The notes under the pieces: model-generated
What the model saw: the letters and a program-made list of their open reading frames with translations, nothing else
What the model was told of the DNA's origin: nothing
The model's database searches: none
Source: Mesostigma viride
Taxonomy: Eukaryota > Streptophyta > Mesostigmatophyceae > Mesostigmatales > Mesostigmataceae
Reading direction: 5' to 3'
Length of the DNA: 64,000 nt
Assembly (NCBI GenBank): GCA_009746045.1
Contig: RPFO01001959.1
Span: forward strand, 1-64,000
Shown here: one piece after another, positions 10,921-20,559 of the stretch
Position numbering within the stretch: the first letter of the stretch is position 1
How the letters are laid out: every line of letters begins with the position of its first letter
Translations under genes and position numbers: made by a program

Positions 10921-11062
10921 ATCATGGGACAGGTCCTCGCCCACCCCACAGGGCATGCAGTTAAGGCAGGCACGTCAGCTCAGCTCATTTGGGTTTTACC
11001 AAATTAAGCTGAGTGGCCAGCCGCCATGGTGGCGCCGGAGATTGTGGCACGCAGACGCGACA
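10921..11062 (+). repeat. Segment B2 at the right end of the Ty3-like element
   Basis: It is the same 142 bp as B1 and ends in CA directly against the ACTT target duplication (11063-11066). It therefore forms the true right terminus of the inserted DNA. Confidence 0.9.
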
Positions 11063-11477
11063 ACTTGGCATCTAGCTATTATGCCAGCTCATTGGATCAT
11101 GTCTAGAATGTTCTAGGATTGTTCTAAGAATATGCCAGGAATATTCCTGGAATATACTGAGAATATGCTGGGAATATGCTAGGATTATGCTAGGATGTTT
11201 CTACAAGCTTCTGTGATGATGTCATTGCTGATGTCATCCTTCCTAGCCTAAAAGGTATAAAAGGAAACTGCCCCCTAAGGGCAGGTACCTCCATTCAACC
11301 TCCATTCAACCTCCATTCAAGCTCTTCTCCAACTATTATATTCTAATAAACCATTTATTCTTCCACGTAAATTGTCTTCAACCTCTCTTTCTTTCAGCAC
11401 CTGCAAGGTGTGTGGGTAGCAAGGCCAAGCACAAGGCATTGTGTAAAACCCATTAGTCTCCTCTCCCAATCCAAACA

Positions 11478-11488
11478 TGGTATCGGAG
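11478..11488 (+). other. Primer binding site of the copia-like element
   Basis: TGGTATCGGAG follows the CA end of the 5' LTR with no gap. It resembles the complement of the 3' end of initiator tRNA-Met, a common primer for plant-type LTR elements. Confidence 0.8.
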
Positions 11489-11542
11489 GTTTGTTACTGA
11501 GGAACAAGAAGACCACTGTGAACCCAGAGACATCCAGTTCCA

Positions 11543-12898
11543 TTGGCGACTGAAGACACCATGGCTACCAAGGAAGCGTGCTACAAGCAATTCCGGGCAA
11601 CAAGCAAGTCCATCACAACGTTTGATGGGCGGTCTCTGAGGAAATGGGAAGAAATCAAGGCTGTGTTGAAGGCCTTAGCATCGGCCTATTGTGACCTGGT
11701 CAAGGTCCTAACTGGAGAGGAGGATTCGCTAAAGGAGGTCAAGACTGCGCTGCTGGAGGCGGAGGAGCTACTGCACGGAAGGCGTTCTGCTCAAGCAAAG
11801 AAGGAGGGCTCCCCTAACGGCCAGGTTTTCCACACTACTACGAAGAAAAGTGGAGGAAAGAGGCGGTGCAATTACTGCAAGAAGGCCGGGCACGTGGACA
11901 CCCAGTGCTGGGAGAAGCATCCGGAGCTGAAGCAAGAACGCAAGAACAAGGCAACGCGACGGAACCAAGCGAGAAAGGAGCACTCACCAGGTGCCAGCGA
12001 GGCGCGTATCACCGAGGAGGCTGCGGAGCGGTCCGGCTTCGTCTTCGCCACCATCGCCGAGTCGCCATCGCCGTCGGATGCTGCTGCACTCACGCAGTAT
12101 GAAAAGAAAGCACCGACCAGCTGGGTGCTGGATTCTGCAGCGAGCTGTCACATGACGCCATGCCCGTCGGATTTCGTGTGCCTGCACCCTCACAACAGGG
12201 AAATCGCCGGCTCAGGCGGCAAACTGAAGGCGACAGCCATCGGGACTGTCAAGCTGAAGCTGCCGGGCCAGGAGGCAGACGTGCACCTCCAAAACGCGCT
12301 GCTCGTTCCCAGGCTGAGCACCCGACTTTTATCTGTCGGCCAGCTCGTCAAGGATGGCCACAACGTCGACCTCGCCCAGCGGGTTGCTGTGCTGGACAGC
12401 AGGCACTGCAGCATCGGGACGAGGAACAACACCTACTTTTTGCCCGCGCACGGTGCGGACGCAGCGATGGACGCCATCCCAGAGCTGAAATCGTCGGCGA
12501 CGAGCTTCAAGAACGACGCTGCCTGTCAAGGGCAGAAAATGGCGAGCAGCGAGCGCAGCATCTCACGTGCCTCGGGACACGCGGCGGAGTGGCTGGCCGT
12601 GGGCCTAACGGTCATACTGGCCATGCTTGCCCGTGTATGCGGGATCGGGGGCGGCCTACTGGGCATTACTCGCACACTGCGTGGCTTTAATACTCTGCGC
12701 CGGCCCAGTGGAAGTTCACGCCAATTCGAGAAGTTTCCAGCGCAATGGAGAAGTCCGTGTCAGACGCTGAAGTACTTCCAGAAACTGCGGTCCAGAACAG
12801 CCCAGTGCAGGCGGAGCGCGTTGTCGCCGCCAGCATACCAGGTGATACTGGTGCTAGTAACCAAAGTCCGGCGACCAGACCAAAGGCGCGGCGCATGA
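11543..12898 (+). CDS. Short copia-like Gag and aspartic protease, without the rest of pol
   Basis: The protein has a short Gag region, a CCHC knuckle CNYCKKAGHVDTQC (about residues 110-123) and a copia-type protease with WVLDSAASCHMT (residues about 194-205) and the LLSVGQL block (about 260-266). The DSA active site and the SCHMT context are typical of Ty1/copia. After YFLPAH the sequence becomes unrecognisable and includes a hydrophobic stretch. No GAG-pre-integrase, integrase or RT follows. The ORF lies 65 bases after the primer site, as expected for gag. I read it as a deletion derivative whose product could still supply Gag and protease. Confidence 0.85.
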   Translation: MATEDTMATKEACYKQFRATSKSITTFDGRSLRKWEEIKAVLKALASAYCDLVKVLTGEEDSLKEVKTALLEAEELLHGRRSAQAKKEGSPNGQVFHTTTKKSGGKRRCNYCKKAGHVDTQCWEKHPELKQERKNKATRRNQARKEHSPGASEARITEEAAERSGFVFATIAESPSPSDAAALTQYEKKAPTSWVLDSAASCHMTPCPSDFVCLHPHNREIAGSGGKLKATAIGTVKLKLPGQEADVHLQNALLVPRLSTRLLSVGQLVKDGHNVDLAQRVAVLDSRHCSIGTRNNTYFLPAHGADAAMDAIPELKSSATSFKNDAACQGQKMASSERSISRASGHAAEWLAVGLTVILAMLARVCGIGGGLLGITRTLRGFNTLRRPSGSSRQFEKFPAQWRSPCQTLKYFQKLRSRTAQCRRSALSPPAYQVILVLVTKVRRPDQRRGA

Positions 12899-14376
12899 AC
12901 GCTGCCAGCCTAACTGAGGGGGAACAAATTCGTGGCGCAAGGGCGAAATCGACCAAGCTGCAAAATTTTTCCAAGTCCTGGACTGCCAAGTCCGGTGCTG
13001 GCGCGAGGCCTCGAGCGAGCCGACAACGACGTGGACAGCGACCTGTCAGCCAAAGTGCGGTCAAGCACCAACGGTCAAGTCGACTGCAAAATGCTGCCAA
13101 GGCATCACGTCGGTCAGTTGACGGTGTTCGGCCAGGCCATGGCATTTGCAATTGCGCTAGCTGCAACGACCCTTGGAAATTGTCGCCCAGGATGCACAGA
13201 CCCCACTCCTCAAGGTTGCCCTAATATTTGTCTGTGGGAAATTAACTTGTATGTCGACTTTTGTGTCGTGTTTGCTGGAAATTGTGAGGCGCCGTAAGCG
13301 TGCGTTTTCTGGTTCTTTCTTTGTGTTCTTCCAGCAATTATGTGTTTATTTTGCCATGCGTTCAGTGGCAATGGCCCACGCATTTCGGTATTGTTCCCAC
13401 GAGACGTTTTCTACGTACCTGGAGTGTATCTCCAGAGTTTTTGCACGCTATTTGTGGCACTAGTCTGCGGCGTAGTGAAGCGCCGTTGTATCGTCGTCTA
13501 CGACTTGTTTTCGTGAGTTAAGTGCCTGTGACGCGTGTGTTATTTTGTTTTGTGCTGAGAGCATTGCTTGTATGCAAATGCTTACGTCCTTTGTGTCGAA
13601 TTTGGCTGTGCATTTCGGCATAGCCTGTAATGTCGGACGTAATGTTTACTCTCGGGCACTGATTTGTGAATCGTGACCAAGTAATCGTTACTTGTGTTCG
13701 CCTTTGTGGCGGTAATGTTTTGCACGTCCTGTTTTCTTTGCTATGAAGCGCGTTTATCTGTTATGGCCACTGTGTATTGTGTTGAAGGTTGTATTGCACC
13801 TTGTTTGTGTGGCATTTGTTGCCAATATGTTTGTTTGCTCACCCCGTTTATTTGGCGTAAAACGTGATGTTGGTGTCATTTATTTTGTGAGATGGCGTAT
13901 GTTATGTTGCTCCGTGTGTGTACAGCACGTATTGTTGCCGTTGCCCTACCTCTATACCGTTTGGGTTAGCTCATAGGGACTTTCTTTGTTGGCATGTGTT
14001 GCCGTATTATATGTGTGGGACTGTGTGGCCCTATTGTGTCCATGGGCAGCCGCTTTGAGTGAGGGGGGAATGTAGCATCTAGAGCACTTTTTCCAACTAA
14101 GGGTTGGGTATCAGCCATCCAGGATTGATGGGCAGCTAGTGCGTTGCTGCTATGGTAGGACACTCATTCGCGTTGCCGGGGGGGACGGATCAGTGGCGGT
14201 AGTGCGGCTCATGACCGCATGTTGGAGCTTCAAGCGTTTCACGAGGACGGCATCTTCATTTTCAGTTGCACTATGCTAGCAACTGGACGGCATGCTACGA
14301 GCATGTGGTTAAGGGGGGTGTTGAGATTCCACCTACCCAGTCATCTTTTGCTTTGTGCCCATGTGGCTAAGGGGGG
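12899..14376 (+). other. Non-coding internal remainder of the copia-like element with purine tract
   Basis: There are no recognisable domains. 13230-13980 is T/G-rich with short frames only. Two similar tracts occur, TTAAGGGGGGTGTTGAG near 14310 and CTAAGGGGGGTGTTAGG at 14368-14384. The second is the polypurine tract abutting the 3' LTR; the first looks like a duplicated copy of the same junction. Confidence 0.7.
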
Positions 14377-15194
14377 TGTTAGGGATATTATATCCACCTG
14401 GCCACAATATATCCCAGCCTGATTTATTTCTTGTTGGATTTATTCCATATGGACTGGGAATTTGATAGCTTTGATAAGCTAGATGAATTGGGCTCAATGA
14501 GCTGATCAATATTCATGTGCCATAGTCCTATACTTGGACATGGATGACTTGTAACCTGAGTCAGCCTAGTAGCATCACGTATTTGATTGACAAGTGGTGC
14601 TATGGCCTATTGGACAAGTGTTTGGTCCATGAGCTGACAAGTGTTGGCAGCTCATGATGACACATGTTATCACTTACATGATGACAAGTGGGTAGACTCA
14701 TTGCATGACACTTGTCACTCCAAGGAGAAGAGATGTGTCACTTTATTAATCATGTTATGTGGCACATTATTATGTAGACACTTGGCATCTAGCTATTATG
14801 CCAGCTCATTGGATCATGTCTAGAATGTTCTAGGATTGTTCTAAGAATATGCCAGGAATATTCCTGGAATATACTGAGAATATGCTGGGAATATGCTAGG
14901 ATTATGCTAGGATGTTTCTACAAGCTTCTGTGATGATGTCATTGCTGATGTCATCCTTCCTAGCCTAAAAGGTATAAAAGGAAACTGCCCCCTAAGGGCA
15001 GGTACCTCCATTCAACCTCCATTCAACCTCCATTCAAGCTCTTCTCCAACTATTATATTCTAATAAACCATTTATTCTTCCACGTAAATTGTCTTCAACC
15101 TCTCTTTCTTTCAGCACCTGCAAGGTGTGTGGGTAGCAAGGCCAAGCACAAGGCATTGTGTAAAACCCATTAGTTTCCTCTCCCAATCCAAACA
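14377..15194 (+). repeat. 3' LTR of the copia-like element (intact)
   Basis: TGTTAGGG to CCAAACA, 818 bp. It contains the uninterrupted sequence that serves as the empty site for the Ty3-like insertion (ACTTGGCATC near 14780), and is followed by the CCTTG target duplication. Confidence 0.92.
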
Positions 15195-16656
15195 CCTTGG
15201 TCTCGACAGGAAACTGGTCTCTCTTGGGGCGATCTCGTGCAAAGTGCCCTAGCTGACCACATGTGAAGCAGGCCCCCTTGGACTGCTCCAGGGCATTGAG
15301 CTCCTCCAACACAGAGTGCAACTGGTTCAGGGGCCGGCTTCTTGACCGAGGATGCTTGGGGACCTGTAGGGGGCTCCCACTTGAGGGAAAAGTCGGGTAC
15401 ACGACACAGCATGAGAGCATATGACAGCACAGTGTCCCATTTCCACTCGACGTAGTCGTGGGGGGAAAAGTGCTTGTCAATATCCACCCTGACTTGAGGA
15501 GCCCGTGGAGAAACCTGTGCAGAGCTTCAGCGTAAGAGCACTGAGGGATCTTCGCCCTGAGGTTGGTAAACGTCTCCACGTATTGTGGTAGCGTCAAACC
15601 CGCCTGTGTACAGTTGGCTAAAGCATCCCTGTCCTGGCAGACGAAGCTGATCCTGGGGAAGCAAGAAGCGTCGAAAAGACAGCATGAGGGAGGGTAAATC
15701 CTGGCAATTGTTACCTGCTGGGGAACGTTAGAACTCGTCAAACCTGTCTGCTGCACTGTCGCTCATTCACTGCCGGACCATTTTCTTCTGGATATCCAGG
15801 GAAAGTCGTTCTTCCGCTCTCTTGCTATAGTTGGCAAAATGGATAGCTAACACATCCTGAAATCGAGTAGGGAAATGATCGAAACTGCGGTGAGTAAGAT
15901 TGGTAAGCGAAAGCTTGTCTACAGATTCAATTTTTGGAAAAGGCGGAGCTGAACCTTGATGTGGCGGCAGAGTGACGGTCACGGGGACGTCGCTGGCGGG
16001 CGTGGTGAAGGTGACCGATGTCGTCTGCGAAGGATCCTGTTTCTCACTATCCTGCGTCGCATTCCCCGTAGCAACTGTGGCGTAATAAGGTAGAACCCCT
16101 CTGTCACCCATCCTAGGAGCCTCTCTCCCCACTCCAGCAACCATCTCACGCATGGCCACATCCTCATCCTCAATCCTCTGACGTAATCTTCCCACATCCT
16201 GTTCAACCTCCTCCACCATCTTTCTATACATCGCTGCGTGTTGTTCATCTTGTTGTAGCCTGATCTTTGCTGCTGAGAGGCGATCTGCTGCTAATCGGGC
16301 CCCGTCTCGTCCTGGCGTGGTATTAACAGGAAAAAGAAACGATGATGATGCACTGGGCACCGGAGTTCGTTCCCTCAGGATCCTCGGGGCGACAGCGACC
16401 CGTTTCCTCGACCCACGCCAGTGAGAGATGGCTCGCCTGGTTGTAGACCAGACGCAATGACAGAAAACTTGGGCCCGACGGACAACGAGGCCCGCCTCAC
16501 TTCAGACATAGAAGTACGATTGAAATCAAGTTGACGCCGTGGAGTATGGGTAGTTGTCTCAGCACCTTCCCTAGTAATGGGTTCAAGAGATGATGATGGG
16601 TCGCTTGCACCTTGATTAGTAGGGGGTAAAGGTGATTGTGTCTTCGAACTACTCAT
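15195..16656 (-). pseudogene. Gag of a minus-strand LTR retrotransposon, frameshifted and interrupted
   Basis: Read on the minus strand from the ATG at 16656: a Ser/Thr/Pro-rich N-terminus (16656-16375), a coiled-coil part (16360-15767, with LRQRIEDED) and a retrotransposon Gag core in 15756-15200 (QYVETFTNLRAKI, EALHRFLHGL). A CCHC-like knuckle CFTCGQLGHFARD follows at about 15270; its last Cys is replaced by Asp. The three pieces are in different frames. The reading continues across the copia-like insertion into 612-300. The element's primer site and LTR lie just upstream. It looks like an old Ty3-like or related Gag, broken both by insertion and by frameshifts. Confidence 0.75.
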
Positions 16657-16874
16657 ACTACCACACGAGGTCGCGATTGTCTGCCTAGTAGTAGAAACAA
16701 CGGTTACGGCTGACTTCCAGTGTTAAAGAGCAAGACAGTCACATAAGGATGTGTCTCTCTCTGTATCACCATAAGTTTTCCGCAACTCCATGAATCTTCT
16801 CGGATGACAGACATCTTTTCAACATTGTACTACCCGGAAGGTTACAACTCAAGAGAAACACCGAAGTAGAGATC

Positions 16875-16886
16875 CTCCGATACCAA
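16875..16886 (-). other. Primer binding site of the minus-strand LTR retrotransposon
   Basis: On the minus strand the LTR end GTTACA is followed by T and then TGGTATCGGAG, an initiator tRNA-Met-type primer site like the one at 11478. Confidence 0.7.
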
Positions 16887-17579
16887 TGTAACGACTAAAA
16901 ATGATCATCTGCATCATCCGTAGTCCAAATACGAAAGATCTTTTACCTGGGTTGCTTTCTTGAGTTACAGATCTTCAAGTATCCGAGCAACGTTGAGATG
17001 GAGATTCCACAGCACGTGATTTAATAGGGAAATCACACCCCTTGTAGACACAAAGACAAGCTTGTGTATAGACGACCTCTGTGGAACTGAAGGTAGTCTA
17101 TAGCCAAGGGGCTCTTATGAATGGACAACAAAGACAAGCTTTATTATACCATGATGACTCAAACCAACGTAGCAACAATGGCGACTCCACGTCCTTGATA
17201 TCGACGTGCTTGTCGAGCATGCCTCAACGTTAGCCTGAAGAGAACCAATCAGAATCATGGAATTCTAAACAAGATCTTCGTATCCATCCTAGTCACACAA
17301 AACAGAACAACACCACAAACAGCCTGGCAGAAACTGTACATGAGATCGTGAATCTGTAGTAAGCACTAAAGTCCCAAAGGAACATTTAAGACTTGGTAGT
17401 ACCGACCAACAAACTATAACCCCACGTGGATCAGGCCACGACCAATGAGGGCTTCTACCAGTCGGTTAGTACAGTACAAGCTCCAAGTACCTCCGTCTTA
17501 GAAATCTCATAACTTTCTCAATACTGATCCAAAAGTCCTCGAATAAAAGTCAAACATTCACAAAACAAAGGATGTAACA
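16887..17579 (-). repeat. 5' LTR of the minus-strand retrotransposon
   Basis: On the minus strand it starts TGTTACATCC (17579) and ends GTTACA (16887), 693 bp, with the primer site immediately downstream and Gag beginning about 230 bp further. The partner 3' LTR is not in the window. Confidence 0.7.
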
Positions 17580-17581
17580 AC

Positions 17582-19549
17582 AATCGGGGTTCTTTGAACG
17601 GAGTTTCTTCTATACGTGAATGCGGGAACAAGAGGCCGCAGCCTGGATGAGCGGCTTATAGGTCGTAGTGTTTACTCGTAGCTGTTTGGCTAGAGCTTTT
17701 GTGATTAGTAGATGCAATATAGTGCATGGTTGAAAAATGAATTAAATAAAATGTGCGTTCCGCGCTTAGGTTGATTATACCCGGGCGGAACGGGGCGTGA
17801 GGTGCAGTGCCCCTGAAAAGAACAACCTACGCATTATTTAATACTAGCCGTGCAGATTCGGGATATTCTACCCCCGGTCTGTACGGTTAGCGTCTTACTA
17901 GCATCCACTAAACATAAGGGTTTAATGACGTCAGTTAGCTAGGGATAAGGGAGGTTTTGCGACTAAAAGCCGCTCTGGCTGGTTTTGTCGGCCTCTTTCT
18001 TTGCTCGTTGTCGTTGCGGCGGCAGCCGCAGCTATGGGTGCTGCGGAGCAAAATCCCAAAAGCACTGGTTGCACTGGCCACTTGGCCAGTGGTGAGACTT
18101 CCAGTTGTTAACCGGCCAGGCGTAGTTCCTCGCCCGGTTAACTAAAAGAAAAGAAAATGATTACCTCCGGTCCGCACCTTTTCCCCAGCTTGGGGTCTTT
18201 GGTGGGCCGGATGCCGTGACAGGTGCTCAACTGTCGCTTGGTCGGCCCAGTGCGCGAGCTGGTGCTCCGTACCTGGGGATGCTTGCACCCCGGGTTGGAG
18301 CCGGATGGCTGGCACTGGCGACCCGTGTCTCGGTCCGCGGCCTGCGGCTTTTTCTTCGGAAATTGCTGCTGGCCAGCAAACTTTGCAATTGCCTTCCGCC
18401 GAGGGGGGGTGGTTGGGGCTGGGGACGGCGATGGGAAAAGCGCCTAAGCTAGAAATTTTTTCCCCACGCATAGAAACCTCGGGGGGGAATGCGGTCTTGG
18501 CTGAACGGACTCTCGTTCAGCCAGGTGCCTGGGGCTGTGGCCTCGGGCATCCGGGCTGGCGGGGCCTGGGCTAGGTCCACGTTTTTTCTCGAAGCACCCC
18601 GGGTCTATGGGGAGACGGCCATAGCGGTACCGACTCGGGGCCCCGAGAGGGGTCATGATAGGCTGGCCGTGCGCAATCGCAGTGCAAATGCGCTGGGCCT
18701 TTTTGGGCCTGGCCATGCATCCACAGCCGCCGGGCACACGCCTCCCGATGTGGGGGGCTCCCGTTTTGCGGCAGGGCGGTCACTTGTGACAACGAGCAAG
18801 GTGGAGTGCGGCTTCAAGGGAAAGCCAGGGCGGGGGTGATTGGGCAACGTACTTCATGAAGGGCCTTGAACGGCGTGCCTCCGGGCATGTCAATTAGTGT
18901 CACATGTATGCTTCCACTTATTGTTTTAATGAAGATGCTGGTTTTTGTGGGAGCTACGTGGGACATGAATCGGGGTTCTTTGAACGGAGTTTCTTCTATA
19001 CGTGAATGCGGGAACAAGAGGCCGCTGGATGAGCGGCTTATAGGTCGTAGTGTTTACTCGTAGCTGTTTGGCTAGAGCTTTTGTGATTAGTAGATGCAAT
19101 ATAGTGCATGGTTGAAAAATAAATTAAATAAAATGTGCGTTCCGCGCTTGGGTTGATTATACCCGGGCGGAACGGGGCGTGAGGTGCAGTGCCCCTGAAA
19201 AGAACAACCTACGCATTATTTAATACTAGCCGTGCAGATTCGGGATATTCTACCCCCGGTCTGTACGGTTAGCGTCTTACTAGCATCCACTAAACATAAG
19301 GGGTTAATGACGTCAGTTAGCTAGGGATAAGGGAGGTTTTGCGACTTAAAGCCGCTCTGGCTGGTTTTGTCGGCCTCTTTCTTTGCTCCCCACCCACCCA
19401 CCCTTGTCTTGGTTGCCTCTAGGGCAACGTACTTCATGAAGGGCCTTGAACGGCGTGCCTCCGGGCATGTCAATTAGTGTCACATGTATGCTTCCACTTA
19501 TTGTTTTAATGAAGATGCTGGTTTTTGTGGGAGCTACGTGGGACATGAA
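17582..19549 (+). mobile_element. Non-autonomous split-direct-repeat element, family 1, copy 1
   Basis: The order is A1 (17582-18006), internal (18007-18841), B1 (18842-18967), A2 (18968-19387), a CCCA-repeat spacer (19388-19421), B2 (19422-19549). A starts AATCGGGG and B ends GGGACATGAA. The left end, the B1/A2 junction and the right end all share an AA core. This is the A1-I-B1-A2-B2 topology known from PAT-like, tyrosine-recombinase retroelements such as Kangaroo of Volvox. No recombinase or RT is encoded, so it would be a non-autonomous derivative. A second, inverted copy lies at 52891-54823. Long frames in the internal part show no recognisable domain. Confidence 0.75.
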
Positions 19550-19574
19550 AGTCATTTTTGCTTGTTACAGCGGA

Positions 19575-19745
19575 GTGTGGGTGGGGGCCCTGCCATGACG
19601 AGGGCTAGGGCCTCCGTTTTGGGGCTGATTTCTAGACCAACCGCCCGAGCCTCGAGCGCCAGGCAGTCCAGCCAAAGTTGGGCAGACTCCGGCTTCTCGA
19701 TGAGCGCGATAGAAACGTTGACAGCAATACCTTCCCGGCGTATTG
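19575..19745 (-). pseudogene. LINE reverse transcriptase fragment
   Basis: The stretch matches, with differences, the part of the LINE RT at 48946-49065 (same orientation; shared RQSSQSWADSGF-like and LGLISRPTARA-like readings on the shadow strand). Only about 170 bp remain. Confidence 0.6.
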
Positions 19746-20280
19746 GGGAGGTGGCACCCCAAAAACCTTTGACATATATATGCTATAATATCAATTGAAA
19801 TTCATTTGCACAATGTTAATAATTATGATTGGGGGCACTAAATAACATCTCTAGTGAGTTGTCCATGCACTTGTTGGGGGTACTACCCTCATGTACATGC
19901 CAATATTGCGCTATAAAGGGGAAAAAGACGCTAATTAGGGCTGGGTATGCCCCAGCCAATTCACTTATTTGTTGGCTACCAAAAATCAAGGTCTTATAGT
20001 TCCCTGAGTTTGTAGCTTGCTGAGCTATGTACATCATGGAAATGGCAAAACCTTGAACAGTTATTACTTTTCCCGCAAAACAGGTCATTTTTTACCGGAC
20101 ATTGGGATTAAACATATCATTACTGACACTTCCGATAAGGCCACAAAATCAATAAAAAGTCCGTCTAACAGGGGGACAGCAGTGTTCCAAGTCCCAGGTC
20201 ATTCCGACAAGCCTAGCTCGAGTTATTGCGTCAGACGTGTTTTCAGAAAAATGCCCGCTAAAACAGAAAATATCACTATA
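19746..20280. other. No recognised feature
   Basis: AT-rich sequence with short frames only. A motif GACAAGCCTAGCTCGAGTTATT occurs at its 3' side (about 20206) and recurs near 20563 and 52801. Confidence 0.4.
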
Positions 20281-20559
20281 TCAGCCCTTGTAAGCATCCT
20301 GCACAATGCAGGCAGGGCAAAACCAATCCCCCTTGGGCTCCTTAGTCAACGGGGGGTCAGCGCAGCACCCATGCAGTCCTCCCTTGCACCCGAATGTGCT
20401 GCACAGCAGGAAAGGGACACCATCGATTTCATCCGGGGACGCACATGCAAGGCAAGGAATATCATCAACATCATTCTCATCATCACTACTACCTTCCCCA
20501 TCGCCCCCCTGCCCCTCCCTTTGCATCACGTCGTGGCAGCCACCCTTAAAACAGGTCAT
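20281..20559 (-). CDS. PHD-finger fragment or exon
   Basis: The 92-residue minus-strand frame has an acidic stretch (SSDDENDVDD) followed by a PHD-like zinc finger: CLAC, CSTFGC, a His within GGLHGCC, then DWFCPAC. The C4HC3 ligand order is complete, with a longer second knuckle than usual. It is a different sequence from the PHD at the end of the Ty3-like integrase. No other domain lies next to it, so it may be one exon of a larger gene, a captured fragment or a pseudogene. The surrounding 1.5 kb has no coding evidence that I recognise. Confidence 0.5.
   Translation of the reverse strand: MTCFKGGCHDVMQREGQGGDGEGSSDDENDVDDIPCLACASPDEIDGVPFLLCSTFGCKGGLHGCCADPPLTKEPKGDWFCPACIVQDAYKG

Larger units (their letters stand above)
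1019..11062 (+). mobile_element. Ty3/gypsy-like retrotransposon carrying a DNA cytosine methyltransferase and a PHD finger
   Basis: The element begins TGTCACGG and ends GCGACA. It is flanked by ACTT duplications, and the empty site is preserved in the intact LTR near 14780. The coding order is Gag (coiled coil, RGG, CCHC), aspartic protease, C5-DNA methyltransferase, RT, RNase H, HHCC/DDE integrase, PHD finger. The repeat order is A1 (1019-2262), internal, B1 (9527-9668), dinucleotide GC, A2 (9671-10920), B2 (10921-11062). A1 and A2 differ at roughly ten sites, mostly single-base indels, so the copy is young. Pol is broken into overlapping frames; several breaks sit at G runs. Methyltransferases have been reported in some algal and dinoflagellate retrotransposons; the split-repeat layout and PHD here are read directly from the sequence. 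Confidence 0.88.
613..11477 (+). repeat. 5' LTR of the copia-like element, split by a nested insertion
   Basis: The two pieces 613-1018 and 11067-11477 together match the uninterrupted 3' LTR at 14377-15194. The second piece carries a TATA-like TATAAAAG near 11257 and a triplicated CTCCATTCAAC motif around 11288-11320. ACTT at 1015-1018 and 11063-11066 is the target duplication of the nested Ty3-like element. Confidence 0.92.
613..15194 (+). mobile_element. Non-autonomous copia-like LTR retrotransposon, interrupted by a Ty3-like element
   Basis: Two near-identical LTRs of about 817 bp begin TGTTAGGG and end CCAAACA. The left one is split by the element at 1019-11062 and resumes at 11067; the right one is 14377-15194. 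The 5-bp target duplication CCTTG is present at 608-612 and 15195-15199. A tRNA-iMet-like primer site (TGGTATCGGAG) follows the 5' LTR and a purine tract ending AAGGGGGG precedes the 3' LTR. The internal region has only a Gag-protease ORF; no integrase, RT or RNase H is visible, so mobility would depend on a related autonomous element. LTR similarity and a clean TSD suggest a fairly recent insertion. Confidence 0.9.
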
